A DNA stretch of 64,000 nt from Mesorhizobium loti (GTDB lineage Bacteria > Pseudomonadota > Alphaproteobacteria > Rhizobiales > Rhizobiaceae): positions 7,053,020 through 7,117,019 of the forward strand of contig AP017605.1 in assembly GCA_002356515.1 (NCBI GenBank), given 5' to 3'. A program made the position numbers and the translations under genes. Positions 16,287-26,123 of this stretch are shown one piece after another. Every line of letters starts with the position of its first letter. The stretch's first letter is position 1. The notes under the pieces are model-generated. The model saw only the letters and a list, made by a program, of their open reading frames with translations, was not told the DNA's origin and did no database searches.

Positions 16287-17207
16287 ATGAGCTTCTTTCC
16301 GGGGAAAGACCCTGAAGCCGGCGACGCCTTCGCCAGCGACCAGATCGAGTTGATGGTCATCCCGAACGCCAAGGACATTGGCGGCTTCGAGGTCCGTCGC
16401 GCTCTGCCGACCGCCAAGCGGCGGCTGGTTGGGCCGTTCATCTTCTTCGACCGCATGGGGCCAGCGATCCTGCGCGGCGGCCAGGCGATGGATGTTCGTC
16501 CGCATCCGCATATCGGCCTGTCGACAGTGACCTATCTGTTCGACGGCAAGATCCGTCATCGCGACTCTCTCGGCACCGAAATGGTCATCCAGCCCGGCGA
16601 CGTGAACCTGATGACCGCCGGCCGCGGCATCGTGCATTCCGAGCGCACACCGGAGGAGCTGCGCGGCACACCAATGTCGATCTCCGGCCTGCAGACATGG
16701 CTGGCCTTACCGGATGGCAAGGAGGAGGTAGCGCCGGTGTTCGAGAACACCGCTGCCTTGCGGCTGCCCGATATCGATGCCGAAGGCGTCAGTGGCCGTG
16801 TCGTCATTGGTGATTTCCAGGGGCTGCGCTCCCCGGTGCGGGCCGACACCGAGACGCTCTACGCCGACCTCAGACTGGCGCCCGGCGCCAGCGTGAAGAT
16901 CCCGGCCGATGCGGAGGAGCGCGCCATCTACACGCTGCAAGGCGAGGTCGCGATTTCGGGCGACGTCTTTCCGGCCGAACGGCTGCTGGTGTTCCGGCCC
17001 GGCGACGAGATCGTCGTATCGTCGCAGACCGGTGCGCATTTCATGCTGTTCGGCGGAGCCTCGCTCGGCTCGCAGCGCTACATCTGGTGGAATTTCGTTT
17101 CCTCGTCCAAGGAGCGCATCGAACAGGCCAAGCAGGAATGGAAGACGGGCCGCTTCGATATCGTTCCTGGAGATGAGGAAGAGTTCATCCCGCTGCCGGA
17201 AAACTAA
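16287..17207 (+). CDS. Pirin family protein
   Basis: A 306-residue bicupin of the pirin family. The N-terminal cupin carries the metal-site residues in RPHPHIGLSTVTY and GRGIVHSER, with His-x-His and His-x-Glu spacing as in iron-binding pirins, some of which act as quercetin dioxygenases. A second cupin fills the C-terminal half (residues about 170-290). A GAAAAGGAGAG ribosome site precedes the ATG. The biological substrate is unknown. dxs follows after 184 bp, in which I see no clear promoter or terminator. Confidence 0.9.
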   Translation: MSFFPGKDPEAGDAFASDQIELMVIPNAKDIGGFEVRRALPTAKRRLVGPFIFFDRMGPAILRGGQAMDVRPHPHIGLSTVTYLFDGKIRHRDSLGTEMVIQPGDVNLMTAGRGIVHSERTPEELRGTPMSISGLQTWLALPDGKEEVAPVFENTAALRLPDIDAEGVSGRVVIGDFQGLRSPVRADTETLYADLRLAPGASVKIPADAEERAIYTLQGEVAISGDVFPAERLLVFRPGDEIVVSSQTGAHFMLFGGASLGSQRYIWWNFVSSSKERIEQAKQEWKTGRFDIVPGDEEEFIPLPEN

Positions 17208-17391
17208 GGAATATCGCCCAAAAGCGGCCCGGTTTCGGGGCCACGATATGCATGAAAACAAGGACTTGAAAGCGCGGGCATAGACTGTTTCGACTCGCTG
17301 TCCTTTTGGGAGCAGGCCCGCGTCACTGACACGCATTTACTTTCGCAGGCCGGCGGCCTATCCCGCCGTTGAATAGAAAGCCTGAGCACCC

Positions 17392-19305
17392 GTGAACGCA
17401 ACGCCACATACGCCGCTTCTCGACAAGGTTCGCATTCCGGCGGATTTGCGCGCGCTTGACGAGAGCGAGCTGCCGCAACTGGCATCCGAGCTTCGCCTCG
17501 AATTGGTCGACGCGGTGTCGCGCACCGGCGGTCATCTCGGCGCCGGCCTCGGCGTGGTCGAACTGACGGTGGCGCTGCATTACGTCTTCAACACGCCGGA
17601 GGACCGGCTGATCTGGGATGTCGGCCATCAGGCCTATCCGCACAAGATCCTGACCGGGCGGCGAGACCGCATCCGCACGCTGCGCCAGGAAGGCGGCCTG
17701 TCCGGCTTCACCCGCCGTGCCGAGAGCGAGTACGATCCCTTCGGCGCCGCCCACTCCTCGACATCGATATCGGCCGGCCTCGGCATGGCCGCCGCCCGCG
17801 ACCTCTCCGGCGGCCGCAACAATGTCATCGCCGTCATCGGCGATGGCGCCATGTCGGCGGGCATGGCCTATGAGGCGATGAACAATGCCGGCGCGCTCGA
17901 TGCCCGGCTCATCGTCATCCTCAACGACAACGACATGTCGATCGCGCCGCCGACGGGCGCTATGAGCGCCTATCTGGCGCGGCTCGCCTCGGGCAAGGCC
18001 TATGCCGGCCTGCGTGACTTCGGCAAGAAGCTGACCTCCTACCTCGGCAAGCGCGCCGATCGTGCGATCACAAGGGCGGTCGAGCATGCACGCGGTTATG
18101 TCACCGGCGGCACGCTGTTCGAGGAGCTCGGCTTCTATCACATCGGCCCGATCGACGGTCACAATCTCGAGCATCTGATCCCGGTTCTGAAAAACGTCCG
18201 CGACAATGGCGAAGGCCCGGTGCTGATCCATGTCGTCACCCAGAAGGGCAAGGGCTACGCGCCGGCGGAAGCCGCCGCCGACAAGTATCACGGTGTCAAC
18301 AAATTCGACGTCATCACCGGAGCGCAGGCCAAGGCGCCCGCCAACGCACCGGCCTACACCAAGGTTTTCGCCGAAAGCCTGATCCAGGAGGCTCGTGAGG
18401 ACGACCGTATTGTCGCCGTCACCGCCGCCATGCCGAGCGGCACGGGGCTGGACCTGTTCGGCGAAGTGTTCCCGTCAAGGACCTTCGATGTCGGCATCGC
18501 CGAGCAACATGCGGTGACCTTCGCCGCCGGTCTCGCGACGGAAGGCTACAAGCCGTTCGCGGCGATTTATTCGACCTTCCTGCAGCGCGCCTATGACCAG
18601 GTCGTGCATGACGTCGCAATCCAGAAACTGCCGGTGCGCTTTCCCATCGATCGCGCCGGCTTCGTCGGCGCCGACGGCGCCACCCATTGCGGCGCGTTCG
18701 ACACCACCTTCCTGGCAAGCCTGCCGGGCTTTGTAGTCATGGCGGCCGCCGACGAGGCGGAGCTGCGCCACATGGTGCGCACCGCGGCAGCCTATGATGG
18801 CGGCCCGATCGCCTTCCGCTATCCGCGCGGCAATGGCGTCGGCGTCGACATGCCGGAGCGCGGCTCGGTTCTCGAACTCGGCAAGGGCCGCATCGTCAGG
18901 GAAGGCACCAAGGTGGCGTTGCTGTCCTTCGGCACGCGCTTGCAGGATTGCCTGATCGCTGCCGAGGAGCTTGGCGCAGCCGGGCTTTCGACCACCGTTG
19001 CCGATGCCCGCTTCGCCAAGCCGCTCGACGAGGATCTGATCCGGCGGCTGGCCCGCTCGCACGAGGTTCTGGTGACGGTGGAGGAGGGCGCCATCGGCGG
19101 CTTCGCCAGCCATGTGCTGCAGTTCCTTGCCCATGAAGGATTGCTGGAAAGCGGCCTGAAGGTGCGCCCGCTGGTGCTGCCCGATGTGTTCGCCGATCAC
19201 GCCAAGCCGGAAAAAATGTATGCCGATGCCGGCCTCGATGCCGCTGGCATTGTGCGCACCGTATTCACGGCGCTTGGGCATACGGCCCGCGCCCAGCGCG
19301 CCTGA
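17392..19305 (+). CDS. dxs: 1-deoxy-D-xylulose-5-phosphate synthase
   Basis: Dxs condenses pyruvate and glyceraldehyde 3-phosphate with thiamine diphosphate, the entry step of the MEP isoprenoid pathway. At 637 residues it is full length. The thiamine site shows [19 protein letters not shown]. It also has [13 protein letters not shown], and the transketolase-like domain with [15 protein letters not shown] and [12 protein letters not shown]. The C-terminal domain is complete. Translation begins at GTG 17392; no nearby ATG gives the usual N-terminus. ispH, another enzyme of the same pathway, lies at 36687. The 175-bp gap downstream holds a 12-bp palindrome TCAAGCGCTTGA. Confidence 0.96.
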   Translation: MNATPHTPLLDKVRIPADLRALDESELPQLASELRLELVDAVSRTGGHLGAGLGVVELTVALHYVFNTPEDRLIWDVGHQAYPHKILTGRRDRIRTLRQEGGLSGFTRRAESEYDPFGAAHSSTSISAGLGMAAARDLSGGRNNVIAVIGDGAMSAGMAYEAMNNAGALDARLIVILNDNDMSIAPPTGAMSAYLARLASGKAYAGLRDFGKKLTSYLGKRADRAITRAVEHARGYVTGGTLFEELGFYHIGPIDGHNLEHLIPVLKNVRDNGEGPVLIHVVTQKGKGYAPAEAAADKYHGVNKFDVITGAQAKAPANAPAYTKVFAESLIQEAREDDRIVAVTAAMPSGTGLDLFGEVFPSRTFDVGIAEQHAVTFAAGLATEGYKPFAAIYSTFLQRAYDQVVHDVAIQKLPVRFPIDRAGFVGADGATHCGAFDTTFLASLPGFVVMAAADEAELRHMVRTAAAYDGGPIAFRYPRGNGVGVDMPERGSVLELGKGRIVREGTKVALLSFGTRLQDCLIAAEELGAAGLSTTVADARFAKPLDEDLIRRLARSHEVLVTVEEGAIGGFASHVLQFLAHEGLLESGLKVRPLVLPDVFADHAKPEKMYADAGLDAAGIVRTVFTALGHTARAQRA

Positions 19306-19480
19306 ATTAAAATCCCGCCCCAGCGCGCCTGGCTCAAGACCTCAAGCGCTTGAATCAGTTTGCCGGCTTGATTTCGTAACGCATTGTTAACACTGCCGTT
19401 TGGCGTTTTGCTTACCGTGTCCCTTGGCCGTTTTTCAACGGCGCCCTGCTAGATCGTTGTCAGGCAGGGAGACGATTGGA

Positions 19481-19774
19481 ATGAAGACGCTTCTGTGCGG
19501 CGTGGCTCTATCGGCCATCATAATCGCGCCGGCCGCCGCCGAGACGCGCTATGACCGCAATCTCGAAAAAGCGGCGCTGGGCATCGTCGCCGGCAAGATG
19601 GGCAATATCAGGGGCGGCTTTTCCTACAAGCAGGTGCCGCAACTCGTGATCGTGCCGGACCCTGCGCCTGCGTCTCCGGCTGCGGCTGAGCATCCACGTG
19701 AGCAAGCTTCTGGGGAGCGAGACGACGGTTTGTCTCCAGCCGTCGAGCGCCATGTGTCGCGGACCGTCTTCTAG
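19481..19774 (+). CDS. Small exported hypothetical protein
   Basis: A 97-residue protein with a clear signal peptide (MKTLLCGVALSAIIIAPAAA, cleavage before ETRYDRN). A conserved-looking core, LEKAALGIVAGKMGNIRGGF, is followed by a proline/alanine tail. GGGAGA stands before the ATG. I recognise no domain, although short proteins of this look occur in rhizobia. Its TAG stop shares the palindrome CTAG with the stop of the convergent GFA gene, so the genes overlap by 4 bp. Confidence 0.62.
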   Translation: MKTLLCGVALSAIIIAPAAAETRYDRNLEKAALGIVAGKMGNIRGGFSYKQVPQLVIVPDPAPASPAAAEHPREQASGERDDGLSPAVERHVSRTVF

Positions 19775-20172
19775 AACCACATATCGCGCACGCAACGCCC
19801 GTCGCGGGGCAGGTCGTCATATGTGTCGAGGCCGTCGAAATGGTCGATCGGCAGATCGGCGACGGCCTCGGGCGGCGCCAGCCGCACATTGACCGCAATG
19901 CGTGTTCGACCGGAGGCGCCGGTATGCAAGCCGCGCCACGCCAGAACGCAAGCGCAGGTCGGGCAGAACAGGATTTCGAGCGACGGCGTGTCCTTTCCGG
20001 CGCGCGTATAGCTGCCCATCGGTCCGGAAACGCGGATGCGTTCATCGGCATAGTCATAGGCCCAGAGCGTGCCATAGCGTCGGCAAAGCGTGCAGTTGCA
20101 AGCCGTCACCGGCCCGGGATCGCCTTCCAGGGTCCAGTGGGTTGCGCCACAGTGGCAGGTTCCCGTCAGCAT
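19771..20172 (-). CDS. GFA family (glutathione-dependent formaldehyde-activating-like) zinc protein
   Basis: A 133-residue protein of the Gfa/CENP-V fold. Zinc-site cysteines appear as CHCG at 6-9, CNCTLC at 25-30 and CPTCAC in the second half, in the family order. Members are annotated after a formaldehyde-activating enzyme, but most have no proven activity. ATG 20170-20172 opens directly onto LTGTCHCG, which fixes the start. It overlaps the convergent gene by CTAG. It is divergent from tlyA with 170 bp between. Confidence 0.87.
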   Translation of the reverse strand: MLTGTCHCGATHWTLEGDPGPVTACNCTLCRRYGTLWAYDYADERIRVSGPMGSYTRAGKDTPSLEILFCPTCACVLAWRGLHTGASGRTRIAVNVRLAPPEAVADLPIDHFDGLDTYDDLPRDGRCVRDMWF

Positions 20173-20342
20173 TCGTTCTCCCCGAGGGTTTTGACGATAG
20201 AGCGGCTCGTCTCCTCGATTGCCATTCTGCCGGACCCGATACGATGCACGCAAGCGGTGGCGCGGCTCGATGCGTTCGCCGCTTCTTTCCTTGTTGCGCC
20301 CAATCTCCTTGCCTTCGCTGCCGGCTTTCGCCATGAAGGCCG

Positions 20343-21107
20343 ATGAACTCGCCTCTGCCAGCCAGCACCCGCCAGCGGCTCGACGACTTGCTCGTCCAGC
20401 GCGGCCTGTTTGCCAGCCGCTCGCGTGCCCGCGACGCGGTCGAACGCGGCACGGTGACGGTTGACGGCGTCCTTGCCCGCAAGCCCGGTCAGAACGTTTC
20501 GCCGCAATGCCTTGTTGCCATTGACGATCCGGCGCAGGGCTATGTCTCGCGCGCTGCGCTGAAGCTCATCGGCGGGCTCGACCACTTCAGCCTCGATCCG
20601 GCCGGCCGCGAAGCGCTCGACATCGGTGCCTCGACCGGCGGTTTCACCCAGGTGCTTCTGGAACGCGGTGCCTCCCATGTCACGGCAATCGATGTCGGGC
20701 ACGGCCAGATGCATCCCGATGTCGGCAAGCACCCGCGCGTGACGGTCATCGAGGGGCTCAATGCCCGCGATCTCACCATCGATGATCTTGCCGGCCGTGT
20801 TCCGGGTTTCATTGTCTCCGACGTCAGCTTCATTTCACTCAAACTGGCGCTGCCGCCCGCGCTCGCGATTGCCGAGCCTGGCGCCGCCGCAGTCTTTCTG
20901 GTCAAACCGCAATTCGAGGCGGGCCGCGAGGCGATCGGCAAGGGCGGCCTGCTGAAAGACCCCTTCGATGCCGCCCGTGTCGCCGGCATGCTGCAGGATT
21001 GGCTGGATGCCGTTCCCGGCTGGCGCTCGCTCGGCCTGCATCTGTCGCCGATCGAAGGCGGCGACGGCAATCGCGAATTCCTGCTCGGTGGGATCAAGGA
21101 TCGATGA
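20343..21107 (+). CDS. tlyA: TlyA family rRNA (cytidine-2'-O)-methyltransferase
   Basis: A 254-residue protein with an N-terminal S4 RNA-binding domain (RLDDLLVQRGLFASRSRARD, about 12-70). A FtsJ-like methyltransferase follows, with SAM motif LDIGASTGGFTQVLL and the catalytic KDKE-type set, including Lys in YVSRAALKL. TlyA proteins methylate ribosomal RNA and are often misnamed hemolysins. It overlaps the next gene by ATGA (21104-21107), so the two RNA methyltransferases are translationally coupled. Confidence 0.92.
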   Translation: MNSPLPASTRQRLDDLLVQRGLFASRSRARDAVERGTVTVDGVLARKPGQNVSPQCLVAIDDPAQGYVSRAALKLIGGLDHFSLDPAGREALDIGASTGGFTQVLLERGASHVTAIDVGHGQMHPDVGKHPRVTVIEGLNARDLTIDDLAGRVPGFIVSDVSFISLKLALPPALAIAEPGAAAVFLVKPQFEAGREAIGKGGLLKDPFDAARVAGMLQDWLDAVPGWRSLGLHLSPIEGGDGNREFLLGGIKDR

Positions 21108-22342
21108 GCGCGCGCTTCACCATCAAAAAGCTTGGCGCCCAGGGCGACGGCATAGCCGAAACCGAAAGCGGCGATCTGTTCATTCCCTTCACGCTTCCTG
21201 GCGAGGTTGTCACCGCCGCGCGCGAAAGAGATCGCGCCGCGCTGATGGCCGTGCTGGAAGCCGCGCCGCTGCGCATCGGACCCGCCTGCCGCCATTTCAC
21301 CGAATGCGGCGGCTGTGCTCTCCAGCATTTCGAGGCCGAGGCCTATCGCCAGTGGAAACGCGAGAAGGTGGTGCACGCCCTGAAGGGCTTTGATTGCGAG
21401 ATCGACGCGCTGGTCGCCTGCGCGCCGCACACGCGCCGCCGTGTCGTGCTTGCCGCCCGGCGCAGCGATGCCGGCATGCTGCTCGGCTTCAACCGCCATC
21501 TGTCGCCGGAAATCATTTCCATATCCGAATGCCCGATCTCGCTGCCCGAAATTCTCGCCGCGCTCGACCGGTTGCGGGCGCTTGCCGATTTGATATGCGC
21601 CACCACCAAATCGTTCCGGATGGCGGTCACCGTGACCGGTTCCGGCCTCGACGTCGCGGTGCATGAGTCCGGCAAGCTCGGCGAACACCAGCGCCGCATC
21701 GCTTCCAATTTTGTCCTGGCGCAAGGCTTTGCCAGACTGTCCATCGATGACGAGATCATCATCGAACCAAGGAAGCCCGTGGTGATGTTCGGCAGCGTTG
21801 CCGTCGCCGTGCCGCCGGGCGCCTTCCTGCAGGCGACCGAGGCAGCTGAACAGACCATGGCCGAGATCGTTGGCACACATCTTAAGCGCGCCAAGAAGGT
21901 CGCCGATCTTTTCGCCGGCTGCGGCAGCTTTGCCTTGCGGTTGGCGGCAAAGTCGGAAGTCCATGCGGTGGAGGGCGATGCGGCGGCCCTTTCAGCGCTC
22001 GACCGGGGGGCACGTTTCGCCGCCGGCCTGAAGCGGGTGACGGGCGAACGCCGGGACCTGTTTCGCCGGCCGCTGACGTTCAAGGAATTGAGCGCCTTCG
22101 ACGGCCTTGTCTTCGATCCGCCGCGCGCCGGCGCCGAGGACCAGTCGAAGCAGATCGCCCGCTCGGATGTTCCCTTCGTTGCCGCGGTGTCCTGCAATCC
22201 GGTGACGCTGGCTCGCGACCTGCGCATCCTCACCGACGGCGGCTATCAACTGAAAAGCGTGACGCCGATCGACCAGTTCCTGTGGTCGCCCCATGTCGAG
22301 GCGGTCGCTCTGCTGGAGAAGCCGAGGAGAAGGCGCGGCTGA
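21104..22342 (+). CDS. RlmD/TrmA-type class I RNA (uracil-5-)methyltransferase
   Basis: A 412-residue SAM-dependent RNA m5U methyltransferase-like enzyme. A short TRAM-like N-terminus (KKLGAQGDGIAE) precedes the iron-sulfur cysteines in CRHFTECGGC. A further cysteine in ISECPIS is the likely fourth ligand. The SAM motif is VADLFAGCGSFALRL, and the catalytic cysteine is in SCNPVTLARDL near residue 365. FDPPRAGAE is the family DPPR motif. The start is ATG 21104, overlapping the tlyA stop. Which uridine it modifies, in tRNA or 23S rRNA, cannot be decided. Confidence 0.9.
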   Translation: MSARFTIKKLGAQGDGIAETESGDLFIPFTLPGEVVTAARERDRAALMAVLEAAPLRIGPACRHFTECGGCALQHFEAEAYRQWKREKVVHALKGFDCEIDALVACAPHTRRRVVLAARRSDAGMLLGFNRHLSPEIISISECPISLPEILAALDRLRALADLICATTKSFRMAVTVTGSGLDVAVHESGKLGEHQRRIASNFVLAQGFARLSIDDEIIIEPRKPVVMFGSVAVAVPPGAFLQATEAAEQTMAEIVGTHLKRAKKVADLFAGCGSFALRLAAKSEVHAVEGDAAALSALDRGARFAAGLKRVTGERRDLFRRPLTFKELSAFDGLVFDPPRAGAEDQSKQIARSDVPFVAAVSCNPVTLARDLRILTDGGYQLKSVTPIDQFLWSPHVEAVALLEKPRRRRG

Positions 22343-22457
22343 GCCGGGCAATGATCACGTTTGGTTGAGACCGGGCAATCCGCCGGATTGACGCCGCAAA
22401 GCCGCCTTTTTGCACCGGCCTAGTTTGGGCCTATGGGGCGGCACTCTCACCTGACGG

Positions 22458-24734
22458 ATGATCGTAATGCGGACGGTCTCGAAACTCCTCGCTTTCCTTC
22501 TTGCCCTCTCCATTTTCGCCTTCGGGTCGACAGCCCTGGCGCTGGCGCAAGGCCAGAAGCGCCTTGCCTTCGTCATCGGTAACGCCGCCTACCCCTCGGG
22601 CGCGCTGGCGACGCCCGCCAACGACGCCGGCCTCATCGCCCAGACATTGCAGGCTGCAGGCTTCGACGTGGTCGGCGCGCGCGATGTCGACCAGGAATCG
22701 CTGCGTGGCGCCTATCGCGATTTCCTCGCCAAGGTGACGGCGGCCGGCCCAGATGCGGTGGTGTTTGTCTATCTGGCCGGGCAGGGACTGCAGTTCGAGG
22801 GCGAGAACTATTTTGCCCCCATCGACGCCCAGATAGCGAATGCCGCGGATGTGCCGATGGCGGCTGTGCGGGTTTCCGACCTCACCAAGCCGCTTGCCGC
22901 ATTGCCGACGAAGGTCAACATCGTTGTGCTTGACGCGGCGCGGCCAAATTCCTTCGCCAGGTCGAACCAACCGCTGGCCGGCGGCCTCGCGTTGGTCGAT
23001 CCCGACCCGAACATGCTGATCGCCTTCAACGCCGCCCCGGGCACGGTCGCGCCGGAAGGCAAGGGGCCTTACGGCGCCTACGCACAGGCGCTGGCCGAGA
23101 TGATCAGGGATGGCGGTTTGCAACTGGGCGATGTGTTCGATCGCACGCGGCTGCGGGTCAACGAAGTGACCGATGGAGCGGAGGTGCCTTGGGACGCCTC
23201 CAAGATCAGAGATTCCTTCGTCTTCTTCGACCGCGGCCCGGATGCTCCGGCGCCGCAGGTTTCCGCCGCCGAGGTGCGGACAAACCGGACCAGGGAGATC
23301 CGAGACTTCGACGCGCATGACGCCTATATCGCGGCCCTCGATCGCGACACGATGCGCGGCTACGAAGACTTTTTGGTCGCCTATCCCCACGATCCGATGG
23401 CCAGGCGCGTGCGCGCCATCCTGGCAGCGCGGCGCGAGGCGATCACTTGGCGCCAGACCTGGGTCAGGGATACGCCCGAAGCCTATTGGTCCTATCTCGA
23501 TCGCTATCCGCATGGCCCGCATGCCTGGGACGCCCGCCGCAGGCTCGAGCATTTCGACGCCGCCCTGGAGCCGCCGCAGAGTTTTGCTGTCTATGACTAT
23601 GACGTGCCGCCTCCGCCGCCCGAAGAGATCGTCTATGTCGACCGGCCCGTGCTCTATTTCGACGATCCGGAATTCGACTTCGCACCGCCGCCGCCGGTTG
23701 CGGTGATCTTCCTGCCGCCGCGGCCGCGCGACTTCATCGAACTGCCGCCACCGCCGCCGCCAATCGGAATCTTCCTCCTGCCGACACCCGTCTTTGTGCC
23801 GGTGCCGGCCTGGGTGAACCCTCCGCATGACATCTTCCCGCCGCCGAACGATGTCATCTTCAACAACATCCACAACACCACCATCGTCAACAACACGACC
23901 ATCAACGAGAACCAGGGCGGCGGCCTCACCACCGGCCAGAAGCTGACCGCGGGCGCGGTGGGCCTCGGTGCGGCAGCTTTGGCGACCAAGGTGGCGCTGC
24001 CGGCCTTCCTGCAGAAGAAGGAAGCGACGCTCGCAAAGATCAATCCCGGTGGCCTGCCGTCGAAGCTTGTGCGGACGGGCCAGCAGAACGGCGTCGCGCC
24101 GCCTGCGAAAACGGACAGGCTGGCCGGCCACGCTCTGCCCGGCGCCGACGGCAAGACACTGCCGCTGGTCAATGGCAAGCCTGTGCTCAATGGCCAGAAC
24201 CCGCCGGATGACCGGTATGGGAAGCGCAAGCAGGGCGTTGCAGCTGGAAACGCCGCCGCGACCGCCAATAGCGGGACACCGGTTGCGAATGGGCAGGGCA
24301 AGGGCGGCAAGTTCCGCAAGCTCCCTGCCGGGGGTGCCACACCCGTTGGCAACGGGCAGGACGCCCAGCAGAAACTGAAGACCAACAATCCCACAGCGCT
24401 CAATGGCCAGATCGCGGCTAACGGCAAACTCAAGAAGCTTCACGGTCAAGCTGGGGGCGGCCCGGATACGACGAATGGGGCCGTCAACGGACAGGGCAAA
24501 GGCCCCAAGTTCCACAAGCCGCCGGTCGATGGCGGGTCGGCGGGCGACAAGGTCTCGAGCGGCAATCCGCACCGTCAGGTCAAGCTGCAGGCACAGGTGC
24601 TCTCGAAACCGCAAAAGCCTGAATTCCACGCCGCCCAGATGCGTCGGCAGCCGCCGGTACAGCAAAAACCGCAGCGGGAAGCTGGCAAGAAGCCACCTTG
24701 CGGACATCCCAATGAACCTGCCTGCAAGAAGTAG
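22458..24734 (+). CDS. Caspase-like (C14) exported protein, catalytically dead
   Basis: A 758-residue protein with an N-terminal signal (residues 1-31). A caspase p20-like fold spans about 33-250: KRLAFVIGNAAYPSGAL, then VFVYLAGQGLQFEG, then VVLDAARPNS. The catalytic histidine of YxGHG is Gln109, and the catalytic cysteine of LDACR is Ala161, so it should not cleave peptides. Helical repeats follow (about 285-370), then long proline-rich runs (about 380-465), an Asn-rich patch and a basic Gly/Asn/Lys tail. The tail has two copies of an NGQGKGxKFxK motif (near 611 and 677). Probably periplasmic; role unknown. Confidence 0.83.
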   Translation: MIVMRTVSKLLAFLLALSIFAFGSTALALAQGQKRLAFVIGNAAYPSGALATPANDAGLIAQTLQAAGFDVVGARDVDQESLRGAYRDFLAKVTAAGPDAVVFVYLAGQGLQFEGENYFAPIDAQIANAADVPMAAVRVSDLTKPLAALPTKVNIVVLDAARPNSFARSNQPLAGGLALVDPDPNMLIAFNAAPGTVAPEGKGPYGAYAQALAEMIRDGGLQLGDVFDRTRLRVNEVTDGAEVPWDASKIRDSFVFFDRGPDAPAPQVSAAEVRTNRTREIRDFDAHDAYIAALDRDTMRGYEDFLVAYPHDPMARRVRAILAARREAITWRQTWVRDTPEAYWSYLDRYPHGPHAWDARRRLEHFDAALEPPQSFAVYDYDVPPPPPEEIVYVDRPVLYFDDPEFDFAPPPPVAVIFLPPRPRDFIELPPPPPPIGIFLLPTPVFVPVPAWVNPPHDIFPPPNDVIFNNIHNTTIVNNTTINENQGGGLTTGQKLTAGAVGLGAAALATKVALPAFLQKKEATLAKINPGGLPSKLVRTGQQNGVAPPAKTDRLAGHALPGADGKTLPLVNGKPVLNGQNPPDDRYGKRKQGVAAGNAAATANSGTPVANGQGKGGKFRKLPAGGATPVGNGQDAQQKLKTNNPTALNGQIAANGKLKKLHGQAGGGPDTTNGAVNGQGKGPKFHKPPVDGGSAGDKVSSGNPHRQVKLQAQVLSKPQKPEFHAAQMRRQPPVQQKPQREAGKKPPCGHPNEPACKK

Positions 24735-24876
24735 TGTGTCGGACCGCGAACATGACCGTGCCGCGCGACACACGATGCCATCACAACTTCGTGGTTGGCC
24801 GCGGTCATGATTGCGCGCTGCTTTGGCTCACTGTTACCAGTCGGCATTGGGTGGGGCGCTCAAGGGAGTAACCATA

Positions 24877-25146
24877 ATGAGGATTGCAAGCGTTCTGACA
24901 TCTATCGCCGTGGCCGGTTTCATTGCGACGGGAGCCGCCGCGGCAGCGACGACGGCAGCGACCACGACTGCGCCGGCCACCACCACGGCCACCCCCATGA
25001 AGAAGGCGGCGGCGACTGCTACGACGCCTCAGAAAACCGCGATTTCAAAGCAATGTTCGGCACTTGCCGATGCCCAGAAGCTGCACGGCAAGGCACGCGA
25101 GAAGTTCCGGGCCGACTGCAAGAAGAACGGCGGCAAACCCACCTGA
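24877..25146 (+). CDS. PsiF-repeat-like small exported protein
   Basis: An 89-residue protein with signal peptide (MRIASVLTSIAVAGFIATGA). An Ala/Thr-rich linker leads to a C-terminal block SKQCSALADAQKLHGKAREK followed by FRADCKK. The paired cysteines and the LHGKAREKF core match the short PsiF repeat found in phosphate-starvation-inducible proteins of enterics; function is unknown. AAGGGAG precedes the ATG by 8 bases. The low-complexity linker is common in rhizobial versions. It is convergent with the peptidase gene, and the 210 bp between show nothing clear. Confidence 0.75.
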   Translation: MRIASVLTSIAVAGFIATGAAAAATTAATTTAPATTTATPMKKAAATATTPQKTAISKQCSALADAQKLHGKAREKFRADCKKNGGKPT

Positions 25147-25356
25147 TCAGCTGCTATTCACGGCTATTGTTGCCAGCCTGCCCGGCCGGGGAGGATGGCG
25201 GCAGTTCCGGAAAATACGAGTCGGGTTTCTGCCTGAGGCCGGTCCCCCTTGGGCTCGATCAGGGCGCATAAGACGGTCGCCGAGCCTCCCGTCCCGACCG
25301 CTGAAAACTCGCCGAACGTCCGCAGCGCCTGGACTGCTGCGGTCCTGCCAGGCTCC

Positions 25357-26115
25357 TCAGTCGACGAGCTTGGCAGCATTCGCCTTCGGCGTGCCACCCC
25401 GCTTGTTGATCGACACCCAGATATTCGGGTTCTGCTGCGACTGGCGTTTCACGAAGTAGTAGCCGGTCGCGTTCCACGGCCTGATTTCGTTGACCAGATT
25501 GTCGAGGACCAGATCGCCCTTGTCGGTTTTCACCGTCAGGATGGTGTGGCCTTCATTGTCAAGATCGTGGACCACGGTCATCAGCAGCGCCTGCCGAGGG
25601 AACCCAGCCTCCTGAAGAAGCTTGCGCTTGTAGAGTGCGTAGATCTTGCAGTCGCCCTTGCCGTCGACCGGGTAATCCCAGTGGTCCGCCATCGTGCCCC
25701 AGTGCTCGAAGTTGCTGACGGGCTTGATGTAGTTGTTTGCCTTGAGGTTTATGCGCTTGAGGATGCGCAGGTTCTGCGCGGTCAGCTTGACGTTCGTGGC
25801 CGGCAGAGCGGGGACCTTGCACTCTTTTGGCCGGCGATGGCAGAAATCGAGCCAGCCGTAAGGAACGCTGGTACGTCCTCCAACCGAAGCGAAGCGCAAG
25901 GCATCCGCGGATGGCTGCGTCTTCTCGAGCAATGTCGACTGCTTGAGTAACGTGGATTGCGCTGAAGCCGAACTGACATCCAACGAAGTTAGCCCAACCA
26001 GCGAAACACAGCCAAGCAGGAACGAGGAAGTCAGGACGCCGAGGGAACGCAGCACTGGCAACACCACCGTACGAGAGCACCGATCAACGGTAATGTGGTG
26101 ACGGCGCACGATCAA
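25357..26115 (-). CDS. Transglutaminase-like cysteine peptidase (BTLCP family)
   Basis: An exported protein of about 250 residues with the bacterial transglutaminase-like cysteine peptidase triad: Cys156 in KGDCKIYALYKR, His190 in NEGHTILTV and Asp205 in LVLDNL. Relatives (the LapG group) cleave surface adhesins, and many family members are uncharacterised. A hydrophobic export segment spans residues 20-45. No ATG fits. The longest frame uses TTG 26115, but GTG codons at 26109 or 26061-26067 are possible. A perfect CtrA-type box lies 9 bp upstream of the longest start, which favours one of the later starts. Confidence 0.83.
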   Translation of the reverse strand: MIVRRHHITVDRCSRTVVLPVLRSLGVLTSSFLLGCVSLVGLTSLDVSSASAQSTLLKQSTLLEKTQPSADALRFASVGGRTSVPYGWLDFCHRRPKECKVPALPATNVKLTAQNLRILKRINLKANNYIKPVSNFEHWGTMADHWDYPVDGKGDCKIYALYKRKLLQEAGFPRQALLMTVVHDLDNEGHTILTVKTDKGDLVLDNLVNEIRPWNATGYYFVKRQSQQNPNIWVSINKRGGTPKANAAKLVD

Positions 26116-26123
26116 TTAAACAT

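Noticed and set aside
22376..22390. CAATCC-GCC-GGATTG hairpin after the RNA methyltransferase gene
   Set aside because: The stem is only six pairs and the T5 run comes some 20 bases later, too far for a normal intrinsic terminator.
22431..24773. 780-codon minus-strand open frame opposite the caspase-like gene
   Set aside because: Its start and end mirror the real gene; the product is Arg/Gly/His-rich without domains. The plus-strand gene has a signal peptide and a recognisable fold.
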